Origin: Isoetes taiwanensis
Lineage: Eukaryota > Streptophyta > Lycopodiopsida > Isoetales > Isoetaceae
Direction: 5' to 3'
DNA length: 64,000 nt
NCBI GenBank assembly: GCA_021234155.1
Contig: JAJEKV010000005.1
Span: forward strand, 23,077,584-23,141,583
This document shows positions 23,881-35,200 of this stretch, in pieces (positions within the stretch are counted from its first letter, which is position 1; the number at the start of each line of letters is the position of its first letter). Under the pieces are notes generated by a model. It saw only the letters and a program-made list of their open reading frames with translations, ran no database searches and was not told where the DNA came from. The position numbers and the translations under genes were made by a program.

Positions 23881-25920
23881 CATCATCAGGAACCCCAACT
23901 TCTACATCAAGTAGACCATCATGATCCTCATCAGCACCATCATATAAATCAAACTCCTGTACAAAATCATCTTCTACTTCAGGATTTACAAGTCCATTTT
24001 CAACATGAGGATCCACATTAGGATTTACAGCATCCACACTAGGATTTAATTCACTATCAAGTAGCTGAAAATCACGAAGAATAACGTTAGGGTCATGACG
24101 AGAAGTAACTATGTTAGCCATAGTAGACTCATCAAAAACTGCATCACGACTAGTAATGACTCTTCGCGTAGCAATATCATAAAATCGATATCCCTGTGCC
24201 TCGACAGCATAGCCTACAAAGATGGCTTTGAGGCCGACTGGGTCAAGCTTCTTTCTCTTCTCTTTTGGAATATGAACATAGGCTAAACAACCAAAAACTC
24301 GCAAATTTTGAACATTTGGTTTTACTCCTGACCATAATTGCAAAGGAGTCACACCTTTTAGAGAAGAGTTTCTGGATTCGATTTTGCACATAAGCAAAGA
24401 AGTAGCCACACTTACGCCCAAAATGACTTATCCAAACCCGGCATGAATAAGCATACATCGAGCAAAGATTGATTATTTATGCGATTCTTTGGCTCAGCAA
24501 CACCATTTTGCTGAGGAGAATAAGGAATGGTATGCTCACGAACTATACCATGCTCTTCACAAAAACACTTGAATTGAGCAGAAGTAAATTCTCCACCATT
24601 GTCAGTACGTAATCTCTGGATCACTTTGCCAGTCTGAGTCTCCACCATATTTTTAAACACTTGAAATTTGGTGAATACTTGGGACTTCGTAGAGATAAAA
24701 TACACAAAAGCTCTACGAGAAAAATCATCCACAAATAAGATGAAATATCGCGCACCACTCAAAGCATAAGGTAGTGGGCCACATATATCAGCATGCACAA
24801 GCTCCAAAAGCTGTGTTGCACGTTTGCCTTTCACATTGAAAGGACGGCGATGTTGCTTTCCAACAGCACATGCCTCACATACACCCATAGATGCAGTGCT
24901 ACTCAATGATAGACCATCCACGATTCTATCAGAGGCCATGTCCAATAAATATTGAAAGTTTACATGTGCAAAACGACGATGCCACAATGTACTCGATTCA
25001 TCTCCACTGGCAGTCATAAGATTCACAAAATCATCGGTCAACCTAAATTCATAAAGATGACCTTCTCGTGGAGCAACTCCAAGAACACAGCCATCTTGAA
25101 TAAATTTACACCACCGTCTATCAAATTGTATGATCAAGCCAAGATCTGCAAGTCTAGAGACTGAAACAAGATTGCGGCGCAAACCAGGAACATGTAAAAT
25201 ACCACGCAAAACTTGTATCCCATTAGGAGTATCAATATGAAGATCTCCAATGCCTTTGACCTCATGACTTGTGTTATCACCAAGAAATACAAGCTTTTGA
25301 ACTGAAAGTGGCTGATAATTCTTTAACCAGTGCTTATGGAATGTCATATGTTGTGTGGCACCTGAATCAACAGTCATAGAAACAACAGTTCCTGTAGAGA
25401 AAGCAGCTTCAGAAGCTTCATCACATGCAATACTAGCATGTTCATCTCGAATAGGAGGTCCATCTCGAATTGCTTGAAGTAAAGCTTTATGCTCATTCAC
25501 AAAACGTTTGTAATAACATCCGCTTTCCACATGATTTGGCTTTTTACAATAGGTACAAACAGTCTCTGATTTAGGTTGCTCAAATCTAGCCAACTGCTGA
25601 TTACCACCACCACGGCCCTCAATTTGCGACCGCCGCGACTCACGCCTAGTATCAGTGACAAGAGCCTTTTCATCATCTCGACCTCGTTTCTTATTATCAA
25701 CAATTAAAGCTTGATCATCTTGCATAGATTGCCTTTGTAATTTTCGTACTCCATCTTTTAAAGATTCACAAGCCCGATCTAAGGTCATAGATTTCTTGTT
25801 GGCTAAAACTATCGTAAGAGTCTGAAGCTCTTCCGGCATGGATTCCAGAAAATGAACAACATGTTGATCATGCGGAATACTAGCACCAGCTGCGGACAGT
25901 GCTTCTAGAAGCGCTTTAAA
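23881..25920 (-). pseudogene. Ty1/copia copy B: gag C-terminus, protease, integrase; RT and RNase H deleted
   Basis: Two clean segments (24412-25839, 475 codons, and 23890-24421) give in order the gag end, a CCHC knuckle starting CTYCKKPNH, protease active site VDSGATQHMT, the pre-integrase H-H-C-C region, integrase core (VHADICGPL, LRTDNGGEF, PYSPQQNGVAE with the three catalytic acids) and the integrase C-terminus VFGCLAYVHIPKEKRKK. A frame step separates the two near 24415. The body ends in acidic linker and is fused to the middle LTR at 23880, so reverse transcriptase and RNase H are absent. This is the cleanest of four copies of the region. Confidence 0.9.
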
Positions 25921-27496
25921 TCATGCTAATGTTCAAGCTTTAAAAATAATGCAGCGGAAGAACATGGTTCATGGCATGAAGATAACTATGAAGGCAGACC
26001 CGGATCTTTGTGAAGCATGCATCCTTGGTAAGCACCCTCGCAGATCATTTGCAAGTGTAGGCCAGAGCTAAGCAAGTCTTTGGAGCTTGTCCACTGGATC
26101 TTTGTGGACCAACGAGAGGTGTCTGTAGCTTGGTAAGGCAGTATATTTCATGACGTTTATTGATGATTTTAGTCGGAAAATAATTGTCTATTTTCTAACC
26201 AAGAAAAGTGATGCTCTTGAGGCTTTTAAATTGTATAAAGCATGTGTAGAAAATCAGACAGGGAGGAAGATCAAGCAATTGCGATGATGGTGGTGGAGAG
26301 TATCTTAGTGATATCTTTCATGATACATGTGATCGGTAGGGATTGGCGTCAATGCATTAACGAGGGCCACTCCTCAACAAAATGGTGTTGGGAGAGGAAG
26401 AATCGCACTTTGTGCAATCGCGGCAAGAAGTATGCTTCTTTGAAAGTCATTTGCCAAAGTATTTTTGGCTGATGCAATTGCTTGTAGTTCATGTGCAAAA
26501 GCAGTTGACCCACGGTTGCCTTGGATAATGAGATGACTCGAAGAAGCTTGGTGCGGAGAGAAACCAGATGTTTCTCATTTGCGCACCTTTGGATGTATCG
26601 CCTATGTACATGTACCTGAGCATTTGCGCAGAAAATTTGATGCCCGTAGCACCAAATGCACTTTCATTGGCTATGCACCTAATCATAAAGCATACTTGTT
26701 GTGGGATCAAGAGCGGAGAAAGGTATATACCAGCTCAGATTTAGTTTTTGATGAGTCAAATTCTATGTGTATTGATCCACTTGCAGATGGAAACTTCATT
26801 CAAGACAAATATCTTGTTCTTGATGATCCTCCACTCGTTGAGCTTCAAGATTTGAGGCTGGACCAGCAGCAAGATGTGCCTTTATCAGTGGATGTGCAAC
26901 AACCCACCAATGATGATCCACCTCATAATCAAGTTCTTCCTGATCCTCGTCTCATTGGAATGCCCCCTCCTCCTGATCAACCGTTGTCACCACGTAGAAC
27001 ACCTTCTCGTAAAGTTCTTGAAAATGCTGAACTTAGTTTGGTTGAATGGTGTTGCTTGGCAGTGCAAGGTGAACCAGCAAGCATTGAGGAAGCATGGGCT
27101 TCCTCTGAAGCTCCACATTGGAAACGGGCAGCTGAGGTAGAACTCGCATCCATGGATGCAAACCAGGTATGGGAACTTGCTGATTTGCCCATTGGGCGCA
27201 AAGCAGTGGATTGCAAATGGCTATTCACGAAAAAGTACAAGGCTGATGGCAGCCTTGACAAGTACAAGGCTAGGCTAGTTGCTCGAGGTTTCAGCCAAGT
27301 CAAAGGTCTTGATTATGATGAGACATTTTCACCGGTTGTGAGAATGAATAGCTTGCGTGTTTTGCTTGCCTTAGGAGCCAAATTGGATTGGGAAATTCAT
27401 CAAATGGATGTGGATACGGCATTTCTGAATGGAGATCTTCTTGAAGACATCTACATGCTGCAACCTCCAGGTTTTGAAGTATCCGGCCAGGAGTTG
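25921..27496 (+). pseudogene. Fragment of a different Ty1/copia element, plus strand
   Basis: This segment interrupts the gag of copy B and is absent from the second unit. It encodes on the plus strand a pre-integrase end (CEACILGKHPRRSF), part of an integrase core (IDDFSRKIIVYFLTKKSDAL), integrase C-terminus (MRTFGCIAYVHVPEHLRRKF, 26579 on) and the start of reverse transcriptase (CKWLFTKKYKADGSLDKYKA, VDTAFLNGDLLEDIYMLQPP). The frame from 26579 stays open to beyond the junction. It has no LTR and is truncated at both ends. Its proteins are clearly different from those of the host copia. Confidence 0.88.
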
Positions 27497-27949
27497 AATC
27501 ACTCAAACGATACTGCAATGATGTAAGATCCTTGCGGAGACTAAGCACTTCATGCATAGTCTTCTTCATATAAGTTTTTTCCAAATACTTCCATACTTCA
27601 CTAGAAGTAACAAAATCCTTAGCATCCATTAAAATAGACTCTTTGAGTGCATAGAGAATCAAAGCCCGAGCGGTTTGATCCTTTTCATTCCATTCTTCTA
27701 CCTCTTTAATCCAAGCATCATATTCAACACCGTTCTGAATAAGATTACCGGTAATTATATCAACCGGCTGCACCGGAGGAATATTAGTTCCGGTTACGAT
27801 TCCAAAGAGTTTTTCACTTTGGAGAACAAGCTCCATCTTAATTTTCCAGGCTGGATATCCAGCTCCAGAAAAAACATACAAAGTTTTTGTGCCTGTGAGT
27901 CCTCTAAAATTCACAACTCCACCAGAACCAGATGCAGGCTCTGATACCA
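27497..27949 (-). pseudogene. Copia copy B gag N-terminus (first unit)
   Basis: Starts on the minus strand at 27950 with MVSEPASGSGG, an ATG formed by the last base of the LTR and the first two of the primer site. It continues through YPAWKIKMELVLQ and WKYLEKTYMKKTMHEVLSLR, the gag domain of copia elements, and breaks at the foreign insert. It is nearly identical to the other three gag copies (23234-23685, 51300-51735, 54000-54439). Confidence 0.88.
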
Positions 27950-28148
27950 TGTTGAACTTTTCTAGTTTACTATGAAAACAAGTGAAAGAAATATTTGACC
28001 ACAAAAGAAGATACTTCTATTCAATGAATCGTGTTACAATATATAGTCCATAAAAGATATTTTTATGGTAAAAAGGTGAAAGCTAATAGTAGCAATCGTT
28101 GCCTTTTTATAAAGGCACGCTGCCTAAGAATAGGCAGCCTCGCTAACA
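27950..28148 (-). repeat. Copia LTR, 5' end of composite (first unit)
   Basis: Complete 199-bp LTR. On the coding strand its first 50 bases hold two adjacent hairpins: GCTGCCTA-TTCT-TAGGCAGC, and GCCTTTATAAAAAGGC, which contains the TATAAAAA word expected of a TATA box. The five bases after it (28149-28153) are AGACT, the target duplication. Confidence 0.9.
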
Positions 28149-29326
28149 AGACTCTGTTATTGGTGTTGAGAGCAAAGCGCCAGAGTTCCAGGTTCACAGC
28201 AGCTGCAAAGGGTAGATTTAGATTCACCATGAATTGCAGCAGAGCTGCTATGAGACATCCTCAAACGTAGCCATTGATGATGCTATTGCCCTAACAAAAG
28301 ATACAGCTGCATATTTCTTGACAGGGTTTTGTTCGGACAAATCCGGCAAAGATTATATCTAATATATTTTTCTCTTTGTCTGCAGATTCTCTGTCAAAAG
28401 GAACGATTCTGTCAAAAGGGGGCTTCTGGCGCTTTGGCTTTGCTTACCAGGTATGATATCACATCAGCACATCCTATCTTTTCCATTTCACCCAATACTG
28501 TATTGGCCCGATCCACGAGCCCCAACTTGCAGATTATTTGATAAAGGTCTGTAACAGGTCTGCATTGCACGCTTTTTTTTCATCAAAACATTCAACAGCT
28601 TCTCTGGCCTTGACAAATAACTGAATGAGACAATTATATGAAGAAGTGTTGCGTGAACCCAGGTTTTTGATCCAACCCACTTAAAGAAAAGCAATGCAGA
28701 ATCACACCTTTCAGCCTTCATATTCTGCAGCATTTTTTAGAAAACCTTAGCCGTTGGAAGTGGTCCCTCTGTTTGTCTCAGTGACTCCATTAATTCTTAG
28801 ATTATTAACACCTTCCAGACATCTAGATTTTTCGCAAGGACATAATTTGTTCAGCTCTTCATTATTGCAGATTAAGGTAGATACAGCTAAGATTAGTACA
28901 TTGCCTGTATTAAGAAAATACATTTGAAAAGTAAGTAGATATAGCTAAGATCATTAGTTTTGCTAAGAGACGTTTGAAAAAAGATCAGCTAAGTCTACTT
29001 TATTTTTTTCTTTGTGTGCAGATAAGCCGTGGAGTTGGAGCTTTCTCTGCAACAATTTTTCTGTCATCCCATAGTTCTGGTCCGTAACTTTAAACTCCAT
29101 TTGTCCTTCCTTTTCCACTATTTAGAGTATTTGGACAATATTTGTGATAATATTAATACGGACTCTTCACATTCAACAGGGATAACAATCTTTTCAAAAG
29201 GCAACAAAGAAACAAAGCAAAACTCTTGAGGGTAACAGTGAGTAAGGAGGAATCTAACATTAACGTTGATTTATCTTGCATTTTTAAGGACGTCTTTATA
29301 AGTAGATTTGCATTCTTTTATTAGTT
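28149..29326. other. Flank right of copia; exon-like remnants
   Basis: Begins with TSD AGACT and a repeat of the sequence left of the element (TTATTGGTGTTGAG, CAAAGCGCCAGAGTTCCAG). A splice-like unit follows: TTTCTCTTTGTCTGCAG, about 65 bases ending TTGCTTACCAG, then GTATGATATC (28386-28450). A similar acceptor, TTTCTTTGTGTGCAG, lies at about 29007-29021. No protein family is recognised. Whether this is a host gene broken by the copia insertion or Helitron-carried sequence is open. Confidence 0.45.
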
Positions 29327-29411
29327 TTTATTCTTTACTACATTCTTTGCATCTTTTTTATTCTTTACTACATTCTTTGCATCTTTTTTATTCTTTACTA
29401 CATTCTTTGCA
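29327..29411. repeat. 30-bp tandem repeat, nearly three copies (first unit)
   Basis: The unit TTCTTTACTACATTCTTTGC plus ten bases (ATCTTTTTTA) repeats exactly. The same array is present at 55829-55913. The apparent Leu/Phe-rich peptide across it is a translation of the repeat. Confidence 0.92.
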
Positions 29412-29766
29412 TAAACATGGAAATTACAATCTTTCAATTTTAAACGGCATGACACGTTTACGTTTTGTAGGGTCATATTTTGGTACACTACAACATATAA
29501 TTTTCATTGAACTCGAAATAAAGATACTACACCCCAACTATGTATACAAATATAACTCAAAGCTAACATTTTGTTCTCCAACATGTTTTATACTCAATCT
29601 TAAAATATGTCCAATTTAAAGATATTTAAGACAATAGGATAACATAAACTAAGGTTATCTTTTAACATTACCTTAACATTATATTTTTTTTGGAGGGGGG
29701 GATTTAGATTTACATAGAAGAACATAAGTAACATAAACTAATTTTTTGATTCCTACACCAATGCAG

Positions 29767-30337
29767 ATGGTAGTCATCAATGTTGAGTGGGATTCGTACC
29801 CAAAATTGCTTGCCAAACATTTTGAAGATGGGCATGATGTGCCACCATTTAAAGATGACCTTGATAAATATGTTCAATACTTGAATAACTATGAAGACCT
29901 TAAGGAAATTATGTTAGACATTGATGCTGAATCATCGACATCACCAAACCAAGAGAAAGTTCCAAAGCTTGCCAAAGTTGAAAGTTTGCTATGGGCCGCT
30001 AGAGTTTTTTAAGTGAGTGGTATGCACTCAAGAGTCGCGGGCTTGCACTATCTCAAACCTCTAAAATTCAATTAGATGTTGACAAGTTCATCGATCTATT
30101 GGAACGTGTGTTTCATAAAACATATATATCCAGATTCAAAAGTTCGCAAATGCCATGGACGCTATTTTATACAAGTACATGGTACAAAATGGTTTAGATG
30201 TGTAGACTATTGAAACCCTTGAGCTTTTGGGCATTATTAATAATAAATATGCTCCCTATTTATGGAACTCTTTGTTTTCTACAATAATCGCTAATAAAGA
30301 TGTGTTCGTCAATCAAGGTGTATATCTTCGCATATGA
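29767..30337 (+). pseudogene. Helitron accessory gene 1, first copy, corrupted
   Basis: Counterpart of 56269-56844. The first 80 codons are identical to the second copy; from about 30005 (TTTTTAAGTGAGTGG in place of TTTTGCGGAGTGG) small indels break the frame. The TAG within the second copy is also present here. See the entry at 56269 for the protein. Confidence 0.65.
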
Positions 30338-30935
30338 TAAACATACAACAATATGCTTGAACCCATGTGTCCCAATTATAAATGGTAGTTTTGGGGGGGA
30401 GGAAGGTTATCTTGCACGTTCTTTAGCCAACACTTTATTGGGGGTTGTACTTTTATGAAGGTGCCATCTCATCTCTTTCTACTTTTTGTACAGACCAACC
30501 ATTTACTTCCACTTTCAAGGAGACAACAACTTTGGCAACCATCAAAGGTGATCCATATTCTTTGTTTAAGTAGATTTATTTACATTGCATGTCTATTCTA
30601 TTCTATTCTTCATAATCTTGAAAATGCGAATATTAATCATACTTTTAAAGTTTAAAGCTTGACTTGAGATTCTATTATGCCATAAGACTCTATTAGTACA
30701 TTTTGCATAAATCTATTATTTGTGTGTAAGCGCCATCATAATTACAGGCTTACTTTTCTACTTGCACTTCAAAGGAGAATATATCATACTACATCAAAGG
30801 TGAGTCTATCTCCTTTAGGTTAATTGTGCATTCTATTGAATGTGGTGGGTAATTTCTTTTCTTAGTCAAACGCATTAAGAGGTTTTTCATGCAAAAACAC
30901 GAGCATTATAGGGTTACACATATCGGATACTCGAT

Positions 30936-31380
30936 ATGGGGAGGTCTTACAAAGAGGCGCCACCTTGTGGCCAACAATCCCTCATATATGACACCCATCA
31001 ATGAAAGTAAGTCAAAGGCGCGGGTTAGAAAGAGGCGTTTGTACGTAAAGCGTTCTGCAGGCTAGAGCGAGGTTAGAATATGATGTGAATCTTTAGCGGA
31101 GGTGGTTCATGTTGTGTTGTCAACCGTACGAGCGATTTTTACCGAATAATGCATTATTGTTATGCAGTCAAGTGGGCATGGAAAGATCTTGCAAAAGGCG
31201 CCACCCTGCGTGGCCAACAACCCCTCATGGCGCTACCGTCAATGAAAATAGATCACCTTCAGAGGCGTTTGACCGCGTGAAGGCGTGTTCACAAAGGCTA
31301 AGGCTTTGAGGTTAGAATATGATGTGAATGTTTGACGGAGTTCATGTTGGCCAATCATCTATCGCTTTGCAGTGAAGTAT
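30936..31380 (+). pseudogene. Helitron RepHel N-terminus, truncated and corrupted (first unit)
   Basis: Starts ATGGGGAGGTCTTACAAA as at 57447 and can be followed through the first two basic repeat modules (GGTTAGAATATGATGTGAAT occurs twice). Many indels relative to the clean copy. The match fades after about 31380, where the duplicated unit ends; no Rep or helicase sequence is present in this copy. Confidence 0.7.
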
Positions 31381-31446
31381 GATCACACCGATTAGTGCTT
31401 CTTTGAATCGAGGTTGGTGGCTTAGCCAGTTTGCCATCAACAAATA
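31380..31446. other. Duplication junction: Helitron joined to gypsy leader
   Basis: Left of this interval the sequence follows the Helitron N-terminal region (about 57900 in the clean copy). From 31445 (ATGGAAGGCTATAATTTGTC) it follows the gypsy leader at 3497. About 60 bases between could not be assigned to either side. The breakpoint is in neither element's terminus. Confidence 0.75.
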
Positions 31447-32259
31447 TGGAAGGCTATAATTTGTCTTATGTCGGGTGTGTACACGCTTTTTACAAAAATA
31501 ATCATTAGTAAACCATTCCTACACAATTGTTACACTCATAACAATCGCCTCCAGCCATGAAGGAGGACCCTCATGACATAATCTCATTTTTTCCTTTGTG
31601 ATTAATTTGGGATTAATGTTTGTATGTACATGAACTTGCAATTTTGGAATGTGAAATATATAATAATAAAAAATGTAACCTATGTTTGATTATCATAGGT
31701 TGATTGTAATTAGCAAGAAGACTGAAAACACATAGGACATGCCTATGTGGACCCTCGACACAATCATAGCAGAGTTTAAATGCCGGACACGCAGACACTG
31801 ACATATGTGGAACCCGTGGAACCCGTGGAACCCGTGGAACCCAAGTAGCGGTTATGATTGGGGGGTCAATCCACCCACCAGTAGTATATGGCTATGTTAA
31901 GAAACATGCCGCCTTCTTCCAACTTGAGGAAACTCAAGGAATAGAGGCGTGTCTTAAGCAAGTGTAGGACCGAGGGGCACCGGTGGTTTGCCAACCGCTA
32001 ATGCTCCAAATTCTCGGGTGATATTAGCCAATTAACCTAGTTCATGATATGGTTGCTTAATGGATGTAAGACAATAAATTGAATGAATGGGTATAGATAA
32101 TAAGTGAGGAATGTGGTGACTATGTCATGGCCTCTATAAGAATCATGGGGAGCAAAACATGAGAGAGAGATCCGCTTTGAAAGTTCAGATAGTTTGATGT
32201 CATTTCAAGACATTTAGATAGCTCACCGAAAGTACAAACTTTTATGTATTCTCCAGATG
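31445..32259 (+). other. Gypsy leader, second copy
   Basis: Matches 3497-4299. No 5' LTR, primer site or GA tract precedes it, because the duplicated segment starts inside the leader. GTGGAACCC is repeated four times at 31807-31842. No coding content. Confidence 0.75.
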
Positions 32260-35200
32260 GAACCACTTCCTAGGGAACATCTATCCAAATTCCCTCGCCA
32301 TGCCGCTAATAATGCCAACCTGAGGAGGATAATTTTGACACAATGAGAAAAACTTTAGAATCCTCTATGTTGTAAGCTTTTCTAAGCTTTCAAACCAAAG
32401 ATAGAGAACCAACCAAATCGACTGGAATCGAGCTAGCCGCCAGAACAAATGCAAAACTTGTAAAATGCAAATCAAAATTCTACGCACAAGGGCAAAGACA
32501 GTCGTGGATCTTTGATTTGCAAGTCGCTTAAGGAAAAATTCTTAATCCCGCTGATTAAAATAAAGGAGATGTGGAGGTCCACCAAAGATTGGGAGCACCT
32601 AGTGGGAGAAGCCCCAACGAGGATCTTCTCGATGCCCTTAAGCTCCCCTGACTCTAGAGGAGGAAAAAGGAACAAAGAAGAGGATACGACATCATCTACG
32701 CCTATGAGCCAAGGGAAGGAAAAGTTCTCAAATGTAAGAAGTCATCCCGCTTTAAAAGGAGATTGCCAAGAAATATAAGTTGGAATTATTTGATGGTTTT
32801 GATAAGGATGGAGTTAAGACGTAAGCTTGATCTCGTAAGGGGCTGAAAAATTATTTTGTTGTAAAGACAAGTTCCTAAGGAAGAAAAGGTAGGAGTGGTG
32901 GCACAGCCCCACCGGGAATGCTTTAATGTGGTGGAATCGCCATAAGGCAGCACATAAGGTGAGGGGATGAAGAAGTCGCTTTGGGAGACTTTTCAAGGAA
33001 CTCTTCATGTCTAAATATTGTCCACCTTCCTTTCATATTATACGCATGAATAAATTCATGGAGTGTAAAATGTAAAAGGGCAATCCTTGGATAACTATAT
33101 ACAAGAATTCTCTACTTTGGAACGACATTGTCCAAAGTTGGATTCAAAGGCAAGAATCATTCTGCTATAAAGCATCATTCTCTAAACTAGGTATTATAAA
33201 AGTATTATGTTAGTTTCATTACAGAGTTTAATCGGCATTCTTGTTGCTCAAGCATGCATGCATGCATTGCATGCATGCATGCATGTATTGTATGCGGCAT
33301 GCATGCATCGCATGCGCAGGGCCGCTTCGTCACAGTTGGGCGCTTTGCTACTTATTGCAGCAGTTCTTCATCGACATTTTATCTGGGCTTCTTCTTCCTC
33401 GCCAGCATCTTTATTCTCTTTGATTTGTCCCCGTGCAGGGAGGGGCTTTCCCCGCCTCGGTTTGGGCTAATTTGGCGTTGCTTTCCTCGCTGTCCTTTTC
33501 GCCTTTAGCCTTCATCCCCGTGACCTTCGCCCCTCGATCCAGTTTGTTAAGGAAGTCCTTTGGTATTCTGCTTTGTTGGTTTATGCGAAGTCGCAGCTGG
33601 GTAAGAATGTTGTCGTATTCGCTGAAGCGACCGGGCATTCTGCTCAAGATTTAGCATGCATGCATGCATTGCATGCGCCGCGATGCATGCATCGCGTGAT
33701 GCGCTTTGGGGGTTGCTCTCGCCGTTGGGCGCTTGTGCTACTTATTGCAGAGTTCTTCATCTACATTTTATCGGGCGCTTCTTCTCTCAGCCAGCATCTT
33801 TATTCTCCTTTGAACCCACCCTCCCCCCTTTCTTTTACTTACTATATTTTGTACAAGTTCTCCGCTTATCATGTTTTTCCACCCACCGGGTGATGCTTTT
33901 TTTCCACCCAATCGGGTGATGCTATTCTTTTGTATGTTTCTCGCTTGTTGTTGGTGATGTGCGTGTGTACAAAGCGCCGCCATCCGCTTTGACTTCCATG
34001 CTGGTTTTTGGGAGCCATTCTCGCCTTTACTTTGTCTAGTTTCCCTTGTCCGGCTTATCACTAGGTTTTTCCTCTAAAACCCGGTAAAGGGCGGGTTTTT
34101 AATCCCTAAGTGATAAGCTTTCTACAGTACATCAGCCACTCATCTATTAGCATTGTATTTGTTTTGGGGTCCAAATGTTATAATTTGATTTTCCTTTATT
34201 TTTGTGGGTAGTTCGTGATGTGCATAATTAGTCTTTAACCGCAGAACTAGCCAGTCGTCGGCGCTAAGGACTAGATATGGAGCTTAAAAAATTAGTTGGA
34301 TGTGATCAACTTACCTTTGAAGACGCTGAAAGCACAAGGCTCGGGATATTTCGAGAGCATCCTTAAGGAGGAGAAGAATGCCAAACCGCAGAGCATCAAA
34401 GGAAAATTTCCAGAGGAATTATAGAGATGAACCAAACTCGTGTCCATCAAACTTCTATAATATTCCTAAGTTGCCTTTTGAATGCAATGTCACGTGATGG
34501 ATGAGGAAAAGAAGAAAGTTGAGTATGATAAGTGCATGAAGGAGAATTTATGTTTTAACCGTGAAGCAAAAGGCATAGGGCACGCTTTTGTCCTAAGAAG
34601 AATAACTCAAATGCCAAAGTTCAAGGATCTCTAATGTTGGGGCAATGAGAGCTCATCAAAAGCAACCCTCATGGATTTAGAGGAAGATATGCAAGTTTGT
34701 GCAGCCGCTGATCAAGGAGCAAAGATAAAATGGGTACATGTAGTGTAAGTTGAAGGTAAAATCAATGAAGTTCCTTTTAGTATTTTGATTGATACTTGGA
34801 GCCACTACAATTTTATTTCACCAAGGCTTGTCAAGTTGTTTGCTGAATACTAACCAACAAGCCTTAAGAATGGTAAAATGGTCGATGGTGTTTAAAAGCT
34901 ACTAGTGAGTATGTGCATGCATTATAATTGAAAGTGCAAGGAATGCCTACAATTGCAAATTTCCATGTGCTTCAAATTTAGGCTCATATGATATGATTAT
35001 AGGCATGGAATGGCTTAGTGAGGTGCATGTCATAGTAGATTGTTATGAAAGAGTCAGCGAGAGTAAAACCTAAGGAACATCAAGAATTATATACATTGAA
35101 GGGTTGAATAAGCAAGATTTTTACCCCTAAGCCCATTAGTCGCAAGCAAATCAAGAGGGCAATTAGGAAGCATGAAAGGTTGGGGTTGCTTGTACTCAAA

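Noticed and set aside
24412-25839. Intact 475-codon host gene
   Set aside because: It encodes a copia knuckle, protease and integrase, lies between copia LTRs and recurs four times in the window.
29327-29411. CRISPR-like repeat array
   Set aside because: Units are directly adjacent with no spacers and the context is eukaryotic.
29308-29619. Leu/Phe-rich 103-residue protein, also at 55810
   Set aside because: The repetitive part is a 30-bp tandem DNA repeat; the remainder has no conserved motif and the reading starts in non-coding sequence.
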